DNA from: Leucosporidium creatinivorum
Lineage: Eukaryota; Basidiomycota; Microbotryomycetes; Leucosporidiales; Leucosporidiaceae
NCBI GenBank assembly: GCA_001600635.1
Contig: BCKL01000002.1
Span: 623,425-687,424, forward strand
Length of the DNA stretch: 64,000 bases
Direction: 5' to 3'
In this document: positions 23,318 to 34,585 of the stretch, in pieces
Numbering within the stretch: the stretch's first letter is position 1
Layout of the letters: every line of letters starts with the position of its first letter
The notes under the pieces: generated by a model
Database searches by the model: none
What the model saw: only the letters and a program-made list of their open reading frames with translations
Told to the model about the DNA's origin: nothing
Translations under genes and position numbers: made by a program

Positions 23318-25713
23318 TTAGGCAGAGGTGGAGGCGGTGGGAACGTTCTCGGCAGTGTTCACTGGGAGGATGGGCTCGCCGAGGACGGGTCCCTTCTCGG
23401 TGAGGGCTGCCTTCTCGGCGGTCTGCGAATGAAGAGCGGGGTAAGCGACAGCAACGAGAGAGCAGGGAAGGTCTATGAGCTCACCGAGACTCCGCCGGGG
23501 TTGCCAGCGTACATGGGAAGGACCTCAGCCTTGTGTCCAGCAGCCTCGAGGGGAGAGGCGATGCCGTCGACGGGAGCAGGGGTGCTCGGCGCGGTCCTAG
23601 CCTGAGCCATCTCCTCATCCTCCTCCTCGGCCGAACTTCCTCCACTCTCCTCATCGTCCTCTTCCTCAACGTGCTCGCCAGCAGGGACGACGTGGTGCTG
23701 CTCAGTCGAGTGAACCTCAGTGCCGACAGCGGGAGCGGTGTGGGTCGACGCGGCGACCGACGAGCCAGCGGGAGCGGCGTATCCGACGTTGGCGACGGCG
23801 TCGGCGATGGGGTTGCCTACGACAGCAGTGCGAGTCTCGACGGGAGTCTTGGTGTCGCGCGAGAGCTTGTCGAGAAGCTCCCACCATCCCAGCATCTCGG
23901 TGTGAGTGCGAGCGCGGAAGGTGTAGGCGATCTCCTTTCCTCCGAAGCGAAGAGTGTTCTTGACCTTGGACTCGAAACTGGACTTAACAGCCTTGTTCCC
24001 CTCAATCTGTTTGACGAATAGGTGTATTAGTATGGTGAGGCGGGCGAGAAGAGGGAGAGAAGAAAGATGAGGAGGGGAGGTGAACTCACGTGGAACTTGT
24101 GACTCTTGTCAGACTCCTTGGCGGGAGCACCGAGAGAGCACTCGGGAAGGAACAGGGAGAATCCGGGAGCGTTGGTGTTGGCGGGGTCGCTACGAAAGGA
24201 AGGCAGTCAGCGAGAGCTTCGGCGATAGATTGAAGGCTAAACTCACCTGGTGCGGCGCTCGTGAAGGTAGCCAGAAGGAGAGAGGATGTAGTACGACTCC
24301 TTGTAGCTCTTGGTGAAGCGCTTCTTCCTCTCCAGGGGGCCCTCCTTGATGGCTTGGGTCGAGGGATGGTTCAGGCCGGGGAAGGCGATGGCGCTGACGT
24401 CGCGAGCAGGGCTGTTGGGGTCGAGGGTGAATCCGGGCTTGGACGAGGCCTGTAGAACCGTCGAGTGTAGGGAGATGAGAGACGGGTGGGAATAGGCGGG
24501 GAGAGGCGAGAGATTAGCGCTCGGTCGAAGATCGACAGGCAGGCGGCGACTCACGTATTCGTACTCGGCGGTGGGCGAGACGCGCTGAAGAGCATCAGAG
24601 ATCTCCTTCTGAACGGCCTCGATCTCCTTGACCTTGGTAGCCTTGGCCTCGTCGTAGAGGCGGCAAGCGCTCTGGATCTGCTTGGCGACGTTCTCCTCGA
24701 AGGTAGGCTGCTGCTGCTGGAAGCGGATGATGGCGGCCTGGAGGTCGTTCTCCTTGAGCACCTGCCTGTGAAGCTGCTTGGAGACGGCGATGTGGGAGAG
24801 GTATGGGTCGCTGCGAAGGGGAAAGGGAGATGAGCCAAGAGGTCCGAGCGGCGAGCGAGAGCCAACGTACTGCTGAGGGAGCATCTGCTCCGAGCTGTTG
24901 TCGAACGTGTCGATTCCAGAGGAAAGCTGGGTGAGGTGGGAAGCACTGGTGGCGCGCTGTGATATGGGATGGATCAGCTTCGGCGCTGATGAGATTCGAG
25001 GCTCCAAGCTCACCTCCTTGTCGACCTCGTCGGCGAGAACACCGGCCTCCTTCTCGATAGCACTGATGTGAGCCTTGATCTCGGAGCGAACGCCCTCGAG
25101 CTCCTTGACGACGGTCTTCTCGATGGTGTTGCCGAAAGCAGTGTGGTGCTCGGCGAGGACCTTGGTCTGGTCGCGAACCGAGTAGAGGACCTCTTGCCAT
25201 CCTCCCTCGCCCAAGAACTGGTGTCCCTCGTGGAAGCTGGGAGTGAGTGCAAAGGGTCAGCCGACTATCCTGCGCTAGCTCTCCTTTACCGTTGCCGGTC
25301 GACTTACGGGACTTGAATGGTCTCTTGCAGGGCGAGGGTGGCCTTGCCAGTGGTATGCTCAATAGCAGCGAGTCCCTGTTGGTGTAGTAGGTCAGTCTCG
25401 AGCTCCTATCGCAAAGGCCGACCTGCGTCATCGGCGAAGGGCCCTTTGGACTCCGAATTGGCCTGGGAGGATGTAAGGGAGGTGGGAAGTCGTGTGCGCA
25501 CCTGGTACCAATGCAGCAAAGACTTCGTACAGTGCTTCCACTGGTTCAGACGATCCTGCGGGTCCCAAGTGTCAGCGAGGCTCCAACGAGACAGCAAGCT
25601 CGCCTCACCGTCAAGGCATGGTCCAATCGCGGTTCTCCGCCAGTCTTCTTAGACTCGGGGTGGACGCCATGGTTGGATTTCTTGGTAGTAGCGCGGCTGA
25701 GGAGCGACGACAT
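23318..25713 (-). CDS. Slm1/Slm2-like BAR and PH domain protein
   Basis: The start is MSSLLSRATTKKSNHGV at 25713. The N-terminal half is a long helical region: DRLNQWKHCTKSLLHWYQ, LGEGGWQEVLYSVRDQTKVL, GNTIEKTVVKELEGVRSEIK and YEAKATKVKEIEAVQKEISD-like heptads, as in the Slm BAR domain. The C-terminal part has a PH domain (IKEGPLERKKRFTKSYKESY, YILSPSGYLHE, YTFRARTHTEMLGWWELLDK). An acidic stretch (EEEDDEES) and a tail ending VPTASTSA follow. Slm proteins bind PtdIns(4,5)P2 at the plasma membrane, sit at eisosomes and link membrane stress to TORC2 and calcineurin. Several introns, all GT-AG, interrupt the BAR part. Family identity is strong; orthology to Slm1 or Slm2 is not resolvable. Confidence 0.88.
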
Positions 25714-26316
25714 GGTGAGCGAGATAGTTGGGGGAGGAAGAGAAGGAGTGGCTCGACTCTCCATCTCGATTCCCTTTCGGATGGCGGAGCTACTACGTCA
25801 CTGTTCGCTCCTAAAGTCAACTGGCGCAAAGGCCTGGAAGCCAGCGATCAATTGCGGTGCAGCAAGGTCACGTTTTCAGCAATAGAAGGCGCGACTCATC
25901 TTGATCGACCCCTTTCGACTTTCGGCGAAGATTCGAGGAGCTCTGCAGAGTGTCAGAGACCCTCAGGTGGCACTTTGGATGCTCGAGTCCGTATATAGAA
26001 GCAGTTTCAACTGTTGAAGAGCTGTGTGGGCTCCTCTGAAGACTCAGCGGGCCAGCAGCAACGACTTCTGCTGGGCGCCGAGCCCCAGGCATTGACGAGA
26101 GGAATAGATCTGCGAGAACTGCATCTTACTGCCTATAGCGGTGTAGAGCAGCGAACGAAACACGTGTAGCTCAGTTCCACTAGCTCATGCGGCGCGGTGT
26201 AGCTCTCCAAAGCGTTCGGCGACGCTCGCCGTCCTGAAAGCGAGCACCCTGTAATTCGTCTATTAACCCTTGATCTAATGCGTCTACTGGAAATCTGCCT
26301 AGCAGGAACTCGCCCC
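25714..26316. promoter_or_regulatory. Intergenic: Slm promoter and GH16 3' flank
   Basis: 603 bp upstream of the Slm-like start codon (minus strand). No gene recognised. Confidence 0.4.
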
Positions 26317-28583
26317 CTATATGTCGTACACTGCAGAGCGAGGGGAGGTCAGTGAGGCCGACGCCGAAAAAGCAGGAGCCGAACTTGCGCTTGATGGAAT
26401 TGACATTGAAGTAGCTGCAGAGTGAAGGGATCAGCGAGCAGCTCTAAGCGCAGATAGAAAGTAGAACTCACGCCTCGCCAAAGTTGGCGGGATCCTGCAT
26501 GGCTGCCGCGCACGTCGCATACTTGGGGTAGCAGGAGCCCGAGTCGGCTTTTGACTGCCAGACATACTGGTTGCCCGCCCAATCTCCGCAGGTGCTGTAG
26601 GAAAAAGGAGTGAGCAACGAGCCTTGCAGGGCTGAGGAGCAGAAAAGCGTACGTAATGTCCTGGAGGAAGCCGAGCGGTTAGCGCGTGCTGAGCGAAAGA
26701 AGGTGAGAACGGACTTACAAAGATCATCTGCAGATCCTTGAAGTAGGAAGCGGTATTGCAGGTCGAGTTGCCCCATTGAGCGATGGGAGTACCCCAAGAG
26801 GTGGGCGAGGCAGCACCGGCAGCGACGTCCGAAGGGATCGCAGAGCGAGCCCAGCGCCACACGGAGATGCTGTGGTGCAACAGGGTCAGCTACGAGTACG
26901 AGAAGGAAGAGTCTACTAAACGCCTACTCACCCCGTCGTCTTGATGCTGACAGCAATCACTCCTCCGTTGACAGCGTTGAACCCGGCGCCGTACGAGCCT
27001 GGCGCGCTGTCGATGACACCACATCCAGCGTTGTAGTTGACGGCGACGTCGCATTGTACTTGAGTTCCGGTAGTGAGTCCAGTGGTGGGAAGAGACGTGT
27101 CTCGAGTGCAGCCGGCTGGAGAAGCGGAGAGGTGATCAGCTTCTCGGCGCGAGTGTACGGGCGTCGAAGAGACAGCTCACGAGAAGTGTGAAGAGTGTAA
27201 GTGTTGGTGGTGCGGTTGTTGACGCCTGTATATCGTGAAAGGGTCAACTCGACCCCTTTCAGCATCGCCGAGCAGGCTCACCTTCGTAGATGTCAATCTC
27301 TCCTCCTGCAGGCCAATTGCCCGACCCTAGAGCCCACATCGCGGGCCAAATAGAGCATCCGTAGGGAACGTGAGCCATGTCGAGAAGGAGAAGTGTGCCG
27401 ACATTGAGCGTAGCCCATGACTTGATTCGGACACTGTTGCGATACGCTCCAGGCGCGAGCGTCGAGTTGCGGTCGATGGAGATCTGGGCAACTCCATTGG
27501 CGGTAGAGACGAGACCAAGCGCTTGAGCTTGGGTGCGGTTGACGTAGCTGCAAGGTGAGAGGGTCAGCGAATCGATTCACGAGCTCGGCGCTGTCGTCCT
27601 GCATCTCCAGCCCGATCCAGGTTGAAGCTACTCACTTGACCATGCCGTTAGTCGGATCTGGAATAGCCTCGAACTCCCACTCGTCAAAGAAAGTCGGGCC
27701 CGAGTAAATCTTGCGAAGGAGAGGAACGCCGGGAGTAGCTTCGGCGGCCGCTGAGGAGGTGGAGGATGAGGTGGAAGAGGTAGACGACGTTGTTGTTACG
27801 GCGACTGCTTGCGTGGTGGTGGCAGCGGCAGCGCGAGTCGTTGATTTAGTGGTCCTGCCAAGCGAGACGACAGAGCCGTCAGCGAAGTGACCTCGGCGCG
27901 AGGTTGCGGCGGGCGATGCTGATGGATAGGAGCTTGGCTCACGTCTTGGCTGTAGTTATCGACGTCTTTGATGTGGTGGTTGTGCTCTTCTTCGTGCTAG
28001 TCGTCGTTTTGCTTGTGCTGAAGGGAGAGAAGCGATCAGCCGAGCTCTTTGCCGGCGAGCTCGAGGCTCGATATAGGCATGTGGACGCACGTAGTCGACT
28101 TCTTGGTCGTTGTGGTCGACTTCTTGGTTGTTGTTGATTTAGAAGAGCTGCGTGATGGCCAGACAGGCATGAGGGAGCAAGCGTCAGCCCACCTGAGCTT
28201 CGCCGAGCATGGGGAAAAAGGCAGCCTACGTCTTGGTCGTGGTCGTCAACTTCTTGCTCGTGGTAGTAGCAAGCTTGGCGCATCCCAAACCGCTCGCCTT
28301 GTAGCCAGTGTTGCAGCTGAGGAGAAGAAAGGTCAATCTCGGCGAAGGAGTCGGGGCGCTCGACTCACCTGTAGGTGCAAAGCTTCTTGTGGCAGAGACG
28401 GTGCGAGTTGGCAGGAATCCCTTGAGAGCATTGCGAGGTCAAGGTGCATGCTTTTGCTGCTCGGCGAGCAAGGCCGGCGGTGGGAGCAAGGGCCGCAGTT
28501 GCTGGGGCCGTCGCGCTCGAGGGTGGAATTGCAGCGCTAGCAGAGGCAACCAGCAGCACCGTCTGAACCAAGGAGAGCTTCAT
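26317..28583 (-). CDS. Secreted GH16-family endo-beta-glucanase with Thr/Lys linker
   Basis: The signal peptide MKLSLVQTVLLVASASA starts at 28583. A small Cys-rich module follows (CTLTSQCSQGI, LCHKKLCTYRCNTGY). Next come Thr/Lys/Ser linkers spread over several short exons, and a Ser/Thr stretch before the catalytic domain. That domain has YSGPTFFDEWEFEAIPDPTN, YVNRTQAQALGLV, VPYGCSIWPAMWALG, GGEIDIYEGVN (the GH16 ExDxxE catalytic motif), ISVWRWARSAIPSD, WGNSTCNTASYFKDLQMIFD, ITFCGDWAGNQYVW and NFGEAYFNVNSIKLYDI at the end. The last intron is GC-AG (26331-26388). Enzymes of this group cut beta-1,3(4)- or beta-1,3-glucans in cell walls. The linker suggests O-mannosylation and a reach from the wall. 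It is divergent from the Zn2Cys6 regulator at 28999. Confidence 0.9.
26331..26388 (-). other. GC-AG intron in the GH16 gene (donor GCAAGT)
   Basis: Joining 26389 to 26330 gives FNVNSIKLYDI and a stop, matching the family's usual YFNVxSIKVY ending. CTGAC precedes the CAG acceptor. Confidence 0.85.
27943..28147 (-). repeat. Symmetric Thr/Lys linker exons in the GH16 gene
   Basis: Two successive exons (28147-28091, 57 nt; 28017-27943, 75 nt) begin and end in the same phase. Both encode runs of Thr, Ser and Lys such as STTTKKSTTTTKKS and TSTKKSTTTTSKTS. The flanking exons end and start in the same style. This looks like duplication of a linker exon. Confidence 0.7.
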
Positions 28584-28998
28584 CTTCGACCAGGGAACAA
28601 GCAGCAGGGAGCAAGAGAAGACAAAGAGGAGAGAAGAGAGGTCGGCAAAGTTGTGAGAAGGGTACGAGCCGCCATACTTGGCATGCCCAGGCCGTTCGTT
28701 TATTCTTCCCGCCTGCCCGCCGTACGATCGAAAATAGGCCTGAGCGAGAAATGAACGAGGAATGTGCTCGGCGCCGAGGAAGGAGCGATTCGTGGGTGAG
28801 GCGAGCCTCGCGCTGCTCATGTACATCTTGAAGTCGCAGAGCAGCAGCTCGTAGAGTGCACCTCACTCTTGCCTCCCAAAACCCTACGACGCGGGAGCTG
28901 CAAAGTCTCAGTTGCTTGTCAAGTCGAGGCCCTCCCGCCTGTTCAAGTCGCTGCTTGTTGCCTCCGCCGGCTAAGTCCTGCACCCCGCTAAGCGCGAG
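28584..28998. promoter_or_regulatory. Divergent promoter: GH16 gene (-) and Zn2Cys6 regulator (+)
   Basis: 415 bp between the two start codons. I did not recognise a clear CGG-N-CCG palindrome typical of Zn2Cys6 sites. Confidence 0.5.
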
Positions 28999-31900
28999 AT
29001 GAACTTCCAGCTTAATCCACCACTACTCGAGACTGCACTACACCTCCAGGCCACTCCTCCGACTCTCCCTTCACTCCCTCAGCTCTTGGCGACGGATTCG
29101 CCCGTTGGCAGCGGACAGAGCCATGATGAACGAGCGGATCAGCTGCAGGGAACGAGCACTGGCGGCAAGGGCAAGAGAGCTGCTTCCTCGACGTTGGACA
29201 CGGATGGCGAGGTGAGTGGTAGCAGAAGGAAGGGGAGAGCCAGAGCCCTACGGCCCGCAAGTCAAGCCTCGGGGAGGAGGCAGCGCTGCAGCTTAAGCAC
29301 ACTCGAGCTTGGAGGGCGGCACGCTGTTGCTGATACAAATCCCAGCTGGACTCGAAGGGCGCTGTAGCTGACCGAGCCCTTTCTCCACAGGGTCCACCCA
29401 AAGTCAAGCGGAAACGACAGCGCGCAGCGTTGTCCTGCACCGAGTGCAAGCGCCGCAAGACAAAGTGTAGTCGCACACTGCCTTGCGAGCTCTGTATCCG
29501 ACGCAACGAGCAGCACAAGTGCCGATGGGAGGACTCGGCGGCGGATCCAGCTCCACAACCCTTCGCTTTAGCTACAGAGCACGAGATGCTCAAGCAGCGT
29601 GTCGCTACACTTGAGGCCATCATTCTCAAGAGCCACGGACCGCAAGCACTCCGTCATCTCGTTAGTCACTCGAATCCGGCTCGCTCGGTGATGACAACCT
29701 GACCTGTTTTGATTCCAGCCGCAACCCACGGACGACCGGGACTCTGCAGAGGTCGACGAACTGGATTCGGATCAAGGAGCGCGCGACTCGGATACCGAGG
29801 ATGCTGCCCTTGTGCTCGAGGAGCTCGGTTAGTCGTCATGTCACCCTCCGAGCCAGCGCCGAGCTGACCTTCGACCTCGCCACAGCTCTCGGTCGTAACA
29901 TGACGCGCATCGGGACCCGCAAGCGCAAAGTGGTGAGTTCAAGTCATCGCCTCGACGCCGCAGCCTCATGCACCCGCCAGACCTTGCTTCGAGTCGGTCT
30001 CGGTCGACGACGCTCTGCTGCGTTCCGCCGCCGTGCTGAGTACTCATCTCACGCTCTCTCAACAGGCCACCAACCCCTTCCCTGGCACAACACCTACTGC
30101 CGGCCTTCACGATCCTACCATGTCGGCGGCGATGCGCTCGCTGCTCGTCCCTCCGCCAGAACCTCGCAGGAAGCTCGTCCTCGACGACATCTTCTCATCG
30201 CTACCTCAATCGAAGCTTTTACTCGACTACCTCGTCCAGGCATACTTCTCGCGCGCCGACTGGGCGTGGCACCTTCACCACTCGCCGAGCTTCATGGCCG
30301 AATACGAGGCGTTCGGCGAGCTCGTGCAGCAAGGCCGTCGAGATCTGGTCGACCCTCTCTGGATCGCGGTTCTGTCGATGACTCTATGTCTCGCGGTGGC
30401 CAACCTCGACGGACCCGTCCATTCGCCGCTGGTCAACATCTCGCAGGAGGACCTCAACTCGCTCCCGCAACGCTATTGCGATGCCGCGCAGTCAGCTTTG
30501 GAGTGCGGAGATTGGACTGGAGTGTAAGCTGGCGACTAGAGGCAGGGCGAAGAGAGCTGACCCGCTTCGCATTCGCAGACCTCGCATTCGCACTCTTCAG
30601 ACCATTGCGCTCTTCTGTCCCTTCTTCTTGTACAAGGGAACGCCTGCGTGAGTCGTTCGTGGTTGCTCTTCATTCCCCTCGTATTTCAGCTGACCTCCTA
30701 CTGCCCCACAGCATCGGCCTCCGTCTCCAAACCTACCTCGGCGCCGCCATCCGCATGTGCCAGCAGGTGAGCTCGGTCAGGCTCGATCAAGATCGCGAAG
30801 CTGACCTCCGCCTCACCTCACAGCTTGGACTTCATCAACTCGGCGCCGACCCCACCTGCATGCCCCCCGAGGACGTCGCCCTCCCCTCGGGCATCAACAC
30901 CCTCCGGCGCGAGATCCCTCTTCGCCTCTTCCGCAACCTCCTCTTCGTCGAATACATCTCCATCGACAAGATCAAGCCCGGTCTACCACCCACCTTGATC
31001 TCCTCGCCCTTCCCCGGCAACTTTGACGATGCCGACCTCAACGCCGAGGGCATCGTCTTGCCGAGACCTGACGATGTGGCCACCGATACTTCGTTCGATG
31101 TGACCTTCAGCCGTACCATCTGGCTAGACTTGGTGAGCTGACGATGGTCCCTTCGCAGCATACCAAGTGGAAGATCGCCCTCATCCAGCGCCGATTCAAC
31201 GAGCGCATCAACGGCGACGAACCGCTGGAGTACGAGACGACGATTCTTGACCTCGACAAGGGCTATCGGTGCGTATCTCACGTTATTCTTAAGCATGCCG
31301 AAGCTGACCATCTGTCGCCTGTACAGCGAGATCATCGACAACCTCCCGACCCGGTTCCTCCCCTCCTACATCCCTCCACTCGGCGAGCCTCTCACGACGC
31401 TCTGGCAGCGCAGCATGGCGCTGCAGACGATCAACTCGCGCCTCGTCAGGCTACACCGTCCTTTCATGTCGAGGGGATATCGCGAGGTCAAGTACCGAAC
31501 CTCGACCGACAGCGCCATCGCAGCCGCTCGTCACATCCTCAACTGCCAGCAATCCCTCGACCGAGGTGAGTCGTCTCTTCTCACGATGTCTCACGATGAG
31601 TGGAGAGCAAGCGGAGCTGACCTCACTCGCTCACAGCTCCCCTCATCAAGCAAGGCTTCCAACTGTTGACGGTGCAGGGCGCCGTCGTCGTGCTGTACAT
31701 GGACCTCTGGACGACCTTCCCCGAGAACGTCACCGAGGGAGCAGATTGGCGTCTCATCGCCGACGTCGTCCCCTTCTTCCAGCGTTCCCTCCACTCGCGC
31801 GAGGCTTCGGTGCGCAAGATCGCTCAGCAAAGCCTCAGCGCCATCACCCTTCTCAGCCAGGCGATCGAGGCTCGTAGGGAGCAGGCTTTGGCGAGGGTCG

Positions 31901-32446
31901 CGGCTGGAGGAGCTTGGGGAGAGGAGGGAGACGTCGAGCCGTGAGTGGTCTTCGCTGTCTCGGTCGAAACGCTTCGCTGACACTTGCTTTCCTTCAGATA
32001 CGGACGCCTCCTCAAGCGTACCGGAGCCAGCGTGTCGACCACTGCTGCGATGGGATTGGAAGGACCCAAGGCTGCCGCTTCGCACATCTTCAGCGACCGA
32101 GCGCACGACTACATGGGCGGCGACCCTTCTACCAACGCCGAGGATCCCAAGTCCGATGCTCTCCCGCTGGCGACCTCCTCGCAGTGGATCGGACAAGTCG
32201 ACCCTCCGTTGACAACCGCTCAGACCTTCGACTTTGGGAGCGATTGGGCGTCGAGTGGAGGGCTCGCCGCCGACTTTGATCTCGCTTCGCTTGGAGGACC
32301 CGAGTGAGTCGTCGCTGCTTGCGTCTCACTCCTACGCCCATCGCTGATCTTCCTCCTCTCTGAATAGGTTCGCCGCTGCAACGTTCGACTGGACCTCTTG
32401 GACGACTGAGGATCAGTTCGCTTCGACGCTCGGCCCGAATCTCTAG
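28999..32446 (+). CDS. Zn2Cys6 fungal-specific transcription factor
   Basis: After an N-terminal exon, residues about 75-115 read VKRKRQRAALSCTECKRRKT followed by KCSRTLPCELC and, eight residues on, a sixth Cys. This is a six-cysteine binuclear zinc cluster with a basic flank. A helix (EHEMLKQRVATLEAIIL) then serves as the dimerisation linker. The middle region carries the fungal_trans pattern: SKLLLDYLVQAYFSRADWAW, YIGLRLQTYLGAAIRMCQQL-like text around 30720-30840, LRREIPLRLFRNLLFVEYIS and SRLVRLHRPFMSRGY. The protein ends FASTLGPNL. About ten short introns interrupt it. It should be a nuclear DNA-binding activator or repressor. Target genes are unknown; its neighbours are a GH16 glucanase and an epoxide hydrolase. 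The stop lies only 57 bp from that of the convergent epoxide hydrolase gene. Confidence 0.9.
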
Positions 32447-32502
32447 TTTTCGCCGGCGAGCTGTAGAGAGCTGTAACTTGCTTTACATCACTATCGATAT
32501 CG

Positions 32503-34228
32503 CTAGGTGCGAGGGTAGATGGCGGAGAAGCAGTCCTGCATCTCCTTTGCGAACAGGGCCGGTTGCTCGAGAGCGGCGAAGTGGCCTCCCTGCGAAGCGA
32601 CGAGCGTCAGCTTTCTCTCCAAGCCTCCAGAGCGCCACGGGCACAACGCAGCTCACCTTCTCGATGTAGTTGTAGTAGGCAAGGTTACCTGTCTGCGCTG
32701 CCCAGACCTTGGGAGCGCTGGCAATTTCCTTGGCGAAGGAGGAGAAGCCAAATGGTTTAGTGAGGTAGAGATGAGGATCTCGGTGCCATGCTCCGACGCC
32801 GGTGGTCAGCTGTAGCATGCTGAGAGGTCAGCAGTGTACTAGAGCGGTCGGCGAAAGCGCTGCTGTACCTCTGAGTAGGCGTAAATCGCCTTCGGATAAG
32901 CTGCGCGGAAGGAAGGGTCAGCGCCGAGCGAGACAGATCGGGGGCAGCAGTACTCACTGCCGAGGAGCCACCACACGGTCACAGTCTCGAGGATCTGATT
33001 TTTTGAGAGCTCCTCGTCTACCCAATCGCGAAACTTCTCGGCCACTGCGAAGGGAGTTGATCAGTGAGCGCGCCGAGCAGGCGAGGGGGAGGACCGTGAG
33101 CGCACGCCAGGCAAGTAAAGCGGTCGGAGAGCTTTGCATGATGACTGAGGTTGAGACGAAGAATCAGAACGGGCGTCTCGGCTTCGAAACCAAGCAAACT
33201 CACTGCCCGCCGTCCCCGGCCTTGTCCCCTGCAGCACACCATAAGCTCTACCGTCGCTGGCGAAGCGGTAGGCCTTCTGCGCATTGTCGATCTCGCGCTG
33301 AGTGAGCCCGTGAGTTGCGGGCGCGCCGAGAAGAGGCGAGGTGACGGTCGTGATGGCGTTCGAGAGCGCGGAGGGGAGCAAGTGGGAGGCGGTGGGGATG
33401 TAGTTGGATACAATTGAGGAAGGCGGAAGGAGAGGCATGTAGTTCAGGTTGACGGCCTTGCATGCCTCGTATTTGACAGACATGATCCTCGCGATGACTG
33501 AGCCGATGTCTCCTCCCTGCGCCGAACGGTCAGCATCCGACGTGCAGTTGCGAAGGCGATGCCACGACTCACCTGTACAGCGTAGCCCGAGCCGAATCCG
33601 AGTCCAACCATCAACTTGTCGAGGATCCGAGCCATATCGTACATGCCGAAGCCTTTGTCAAGCGGTGGTCCCGAGCTCCATCCGTAACCTATCTGGTTCG
33701 GGCAAATGAGGTGGAACGAAGGGGAAGTCGAGTTCCGAAGGATCTTGATGGTTTCAATGTACTCGAGGAGGGAGCCCTGCAGTAGTCATGTCAGCTGGGA
33801 GCTTCCAAGAGGTGAGACCGAACTCACGGGCCAGCCGTGATTGAGCAGCAAAGGAATGGCATTGGGATCGCTCGAGAAGTGAGCTACGAGATGAATCTTG
33901 TACGTTTCTCCCTCGTCCTCGATAGGTGTAGTGTAGTGATCCACAGAGTTGATGTGAGCTTCTCGCTTGCGCCTGGAGATGCGAGATCAGCTCCTGCTCG
34001 GCGAGTGAGGGTCAATACGCACCAGTCAAAGTCTTCCTCCCAATAAGCAAGTAGCTCCTCCATCGCAGAATGCTCGATACCGTACTTGCGCTGCTTCGAA
34101 GCATAGGTAACCTCCGGCAACTCCTGCCTGGAGCGCTTGATCTTCTCCCTGAGACCCTGCAGCTGGTCGTCGCTGAAAGACGGTGTGAACGGCGTGAGAG
34201 TCAAAGTCGTATTTGCTGGTACAGACAT
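32503..34228 (-). CDS. Epoxide hydrolase, alpha/beta-hydrolase fold, microsomal-type N-terminus
   Basis: The start is MSVPANTTLTLTPFTPSFSD (34228). The N-terminal EHN-type region reads LREKIKRSRQELPEV, YGIEHSAMEELLAYW and INSVDHYTTPIE. The hydrolase core has LLLNHGWPGSLLEYIE (oxyanion-hole HGxPG), CPNQIGYGWSSGPPLDKGFG, AVQGGDIGS (nucleophile Asp in the GGDxGS elbow), TGVGAWHRDPHLY and GGHFAALEQPALF (catalytic His). Members open epoxides to vicinal diols, for example juvenile hormone-like, lipid or xenobiotic epoxides. No membrane anchor is seen, so it may be soluble. The length of about 400 residues and the gene order of motifs are normal. Confidence 0.9.
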
Positions 34229-34585
34229 GGCGCGAAGGAGCAGAGAGAGGCAAGAGAACAAGAGCGAGAAGCGAGATCGGGAGCTTGATGAGCCGGACGA
34301 GAAGTGAATATATGCACCGGTGGGACTGGCCTAGCATCTGTGTAGGACGAGAGCTGCAGTTTCGGAGCGTTGCAAAGCTCTTGCCACCCTCCCGCGCTGT
34401 TCGGTCTTTGCCTGAGTCTTCGCCGAGTTCTTTCTCTGGAAGCCTGGAGGCGTCGTAGAGTCGGAAGCACTGCATTACTGTTTCTCTTTGTACTGCTAAA
34501 CACCTGCTAATCGCTGCTACGTCGATAACACTCACTGCTCCACCGCCGTCCCATCTCCGAGCTCCCTCACCAGCTGTCCTTGATC
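34229..34585. promoter_or_regulatory. Intergenic: epoxide hydrolase promoter
   Basis: 357 bp upstream of the epoxide hydrolase start (minus strand) and downstream of the transporter stop. No gene recognised. Confidence 0.45.
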
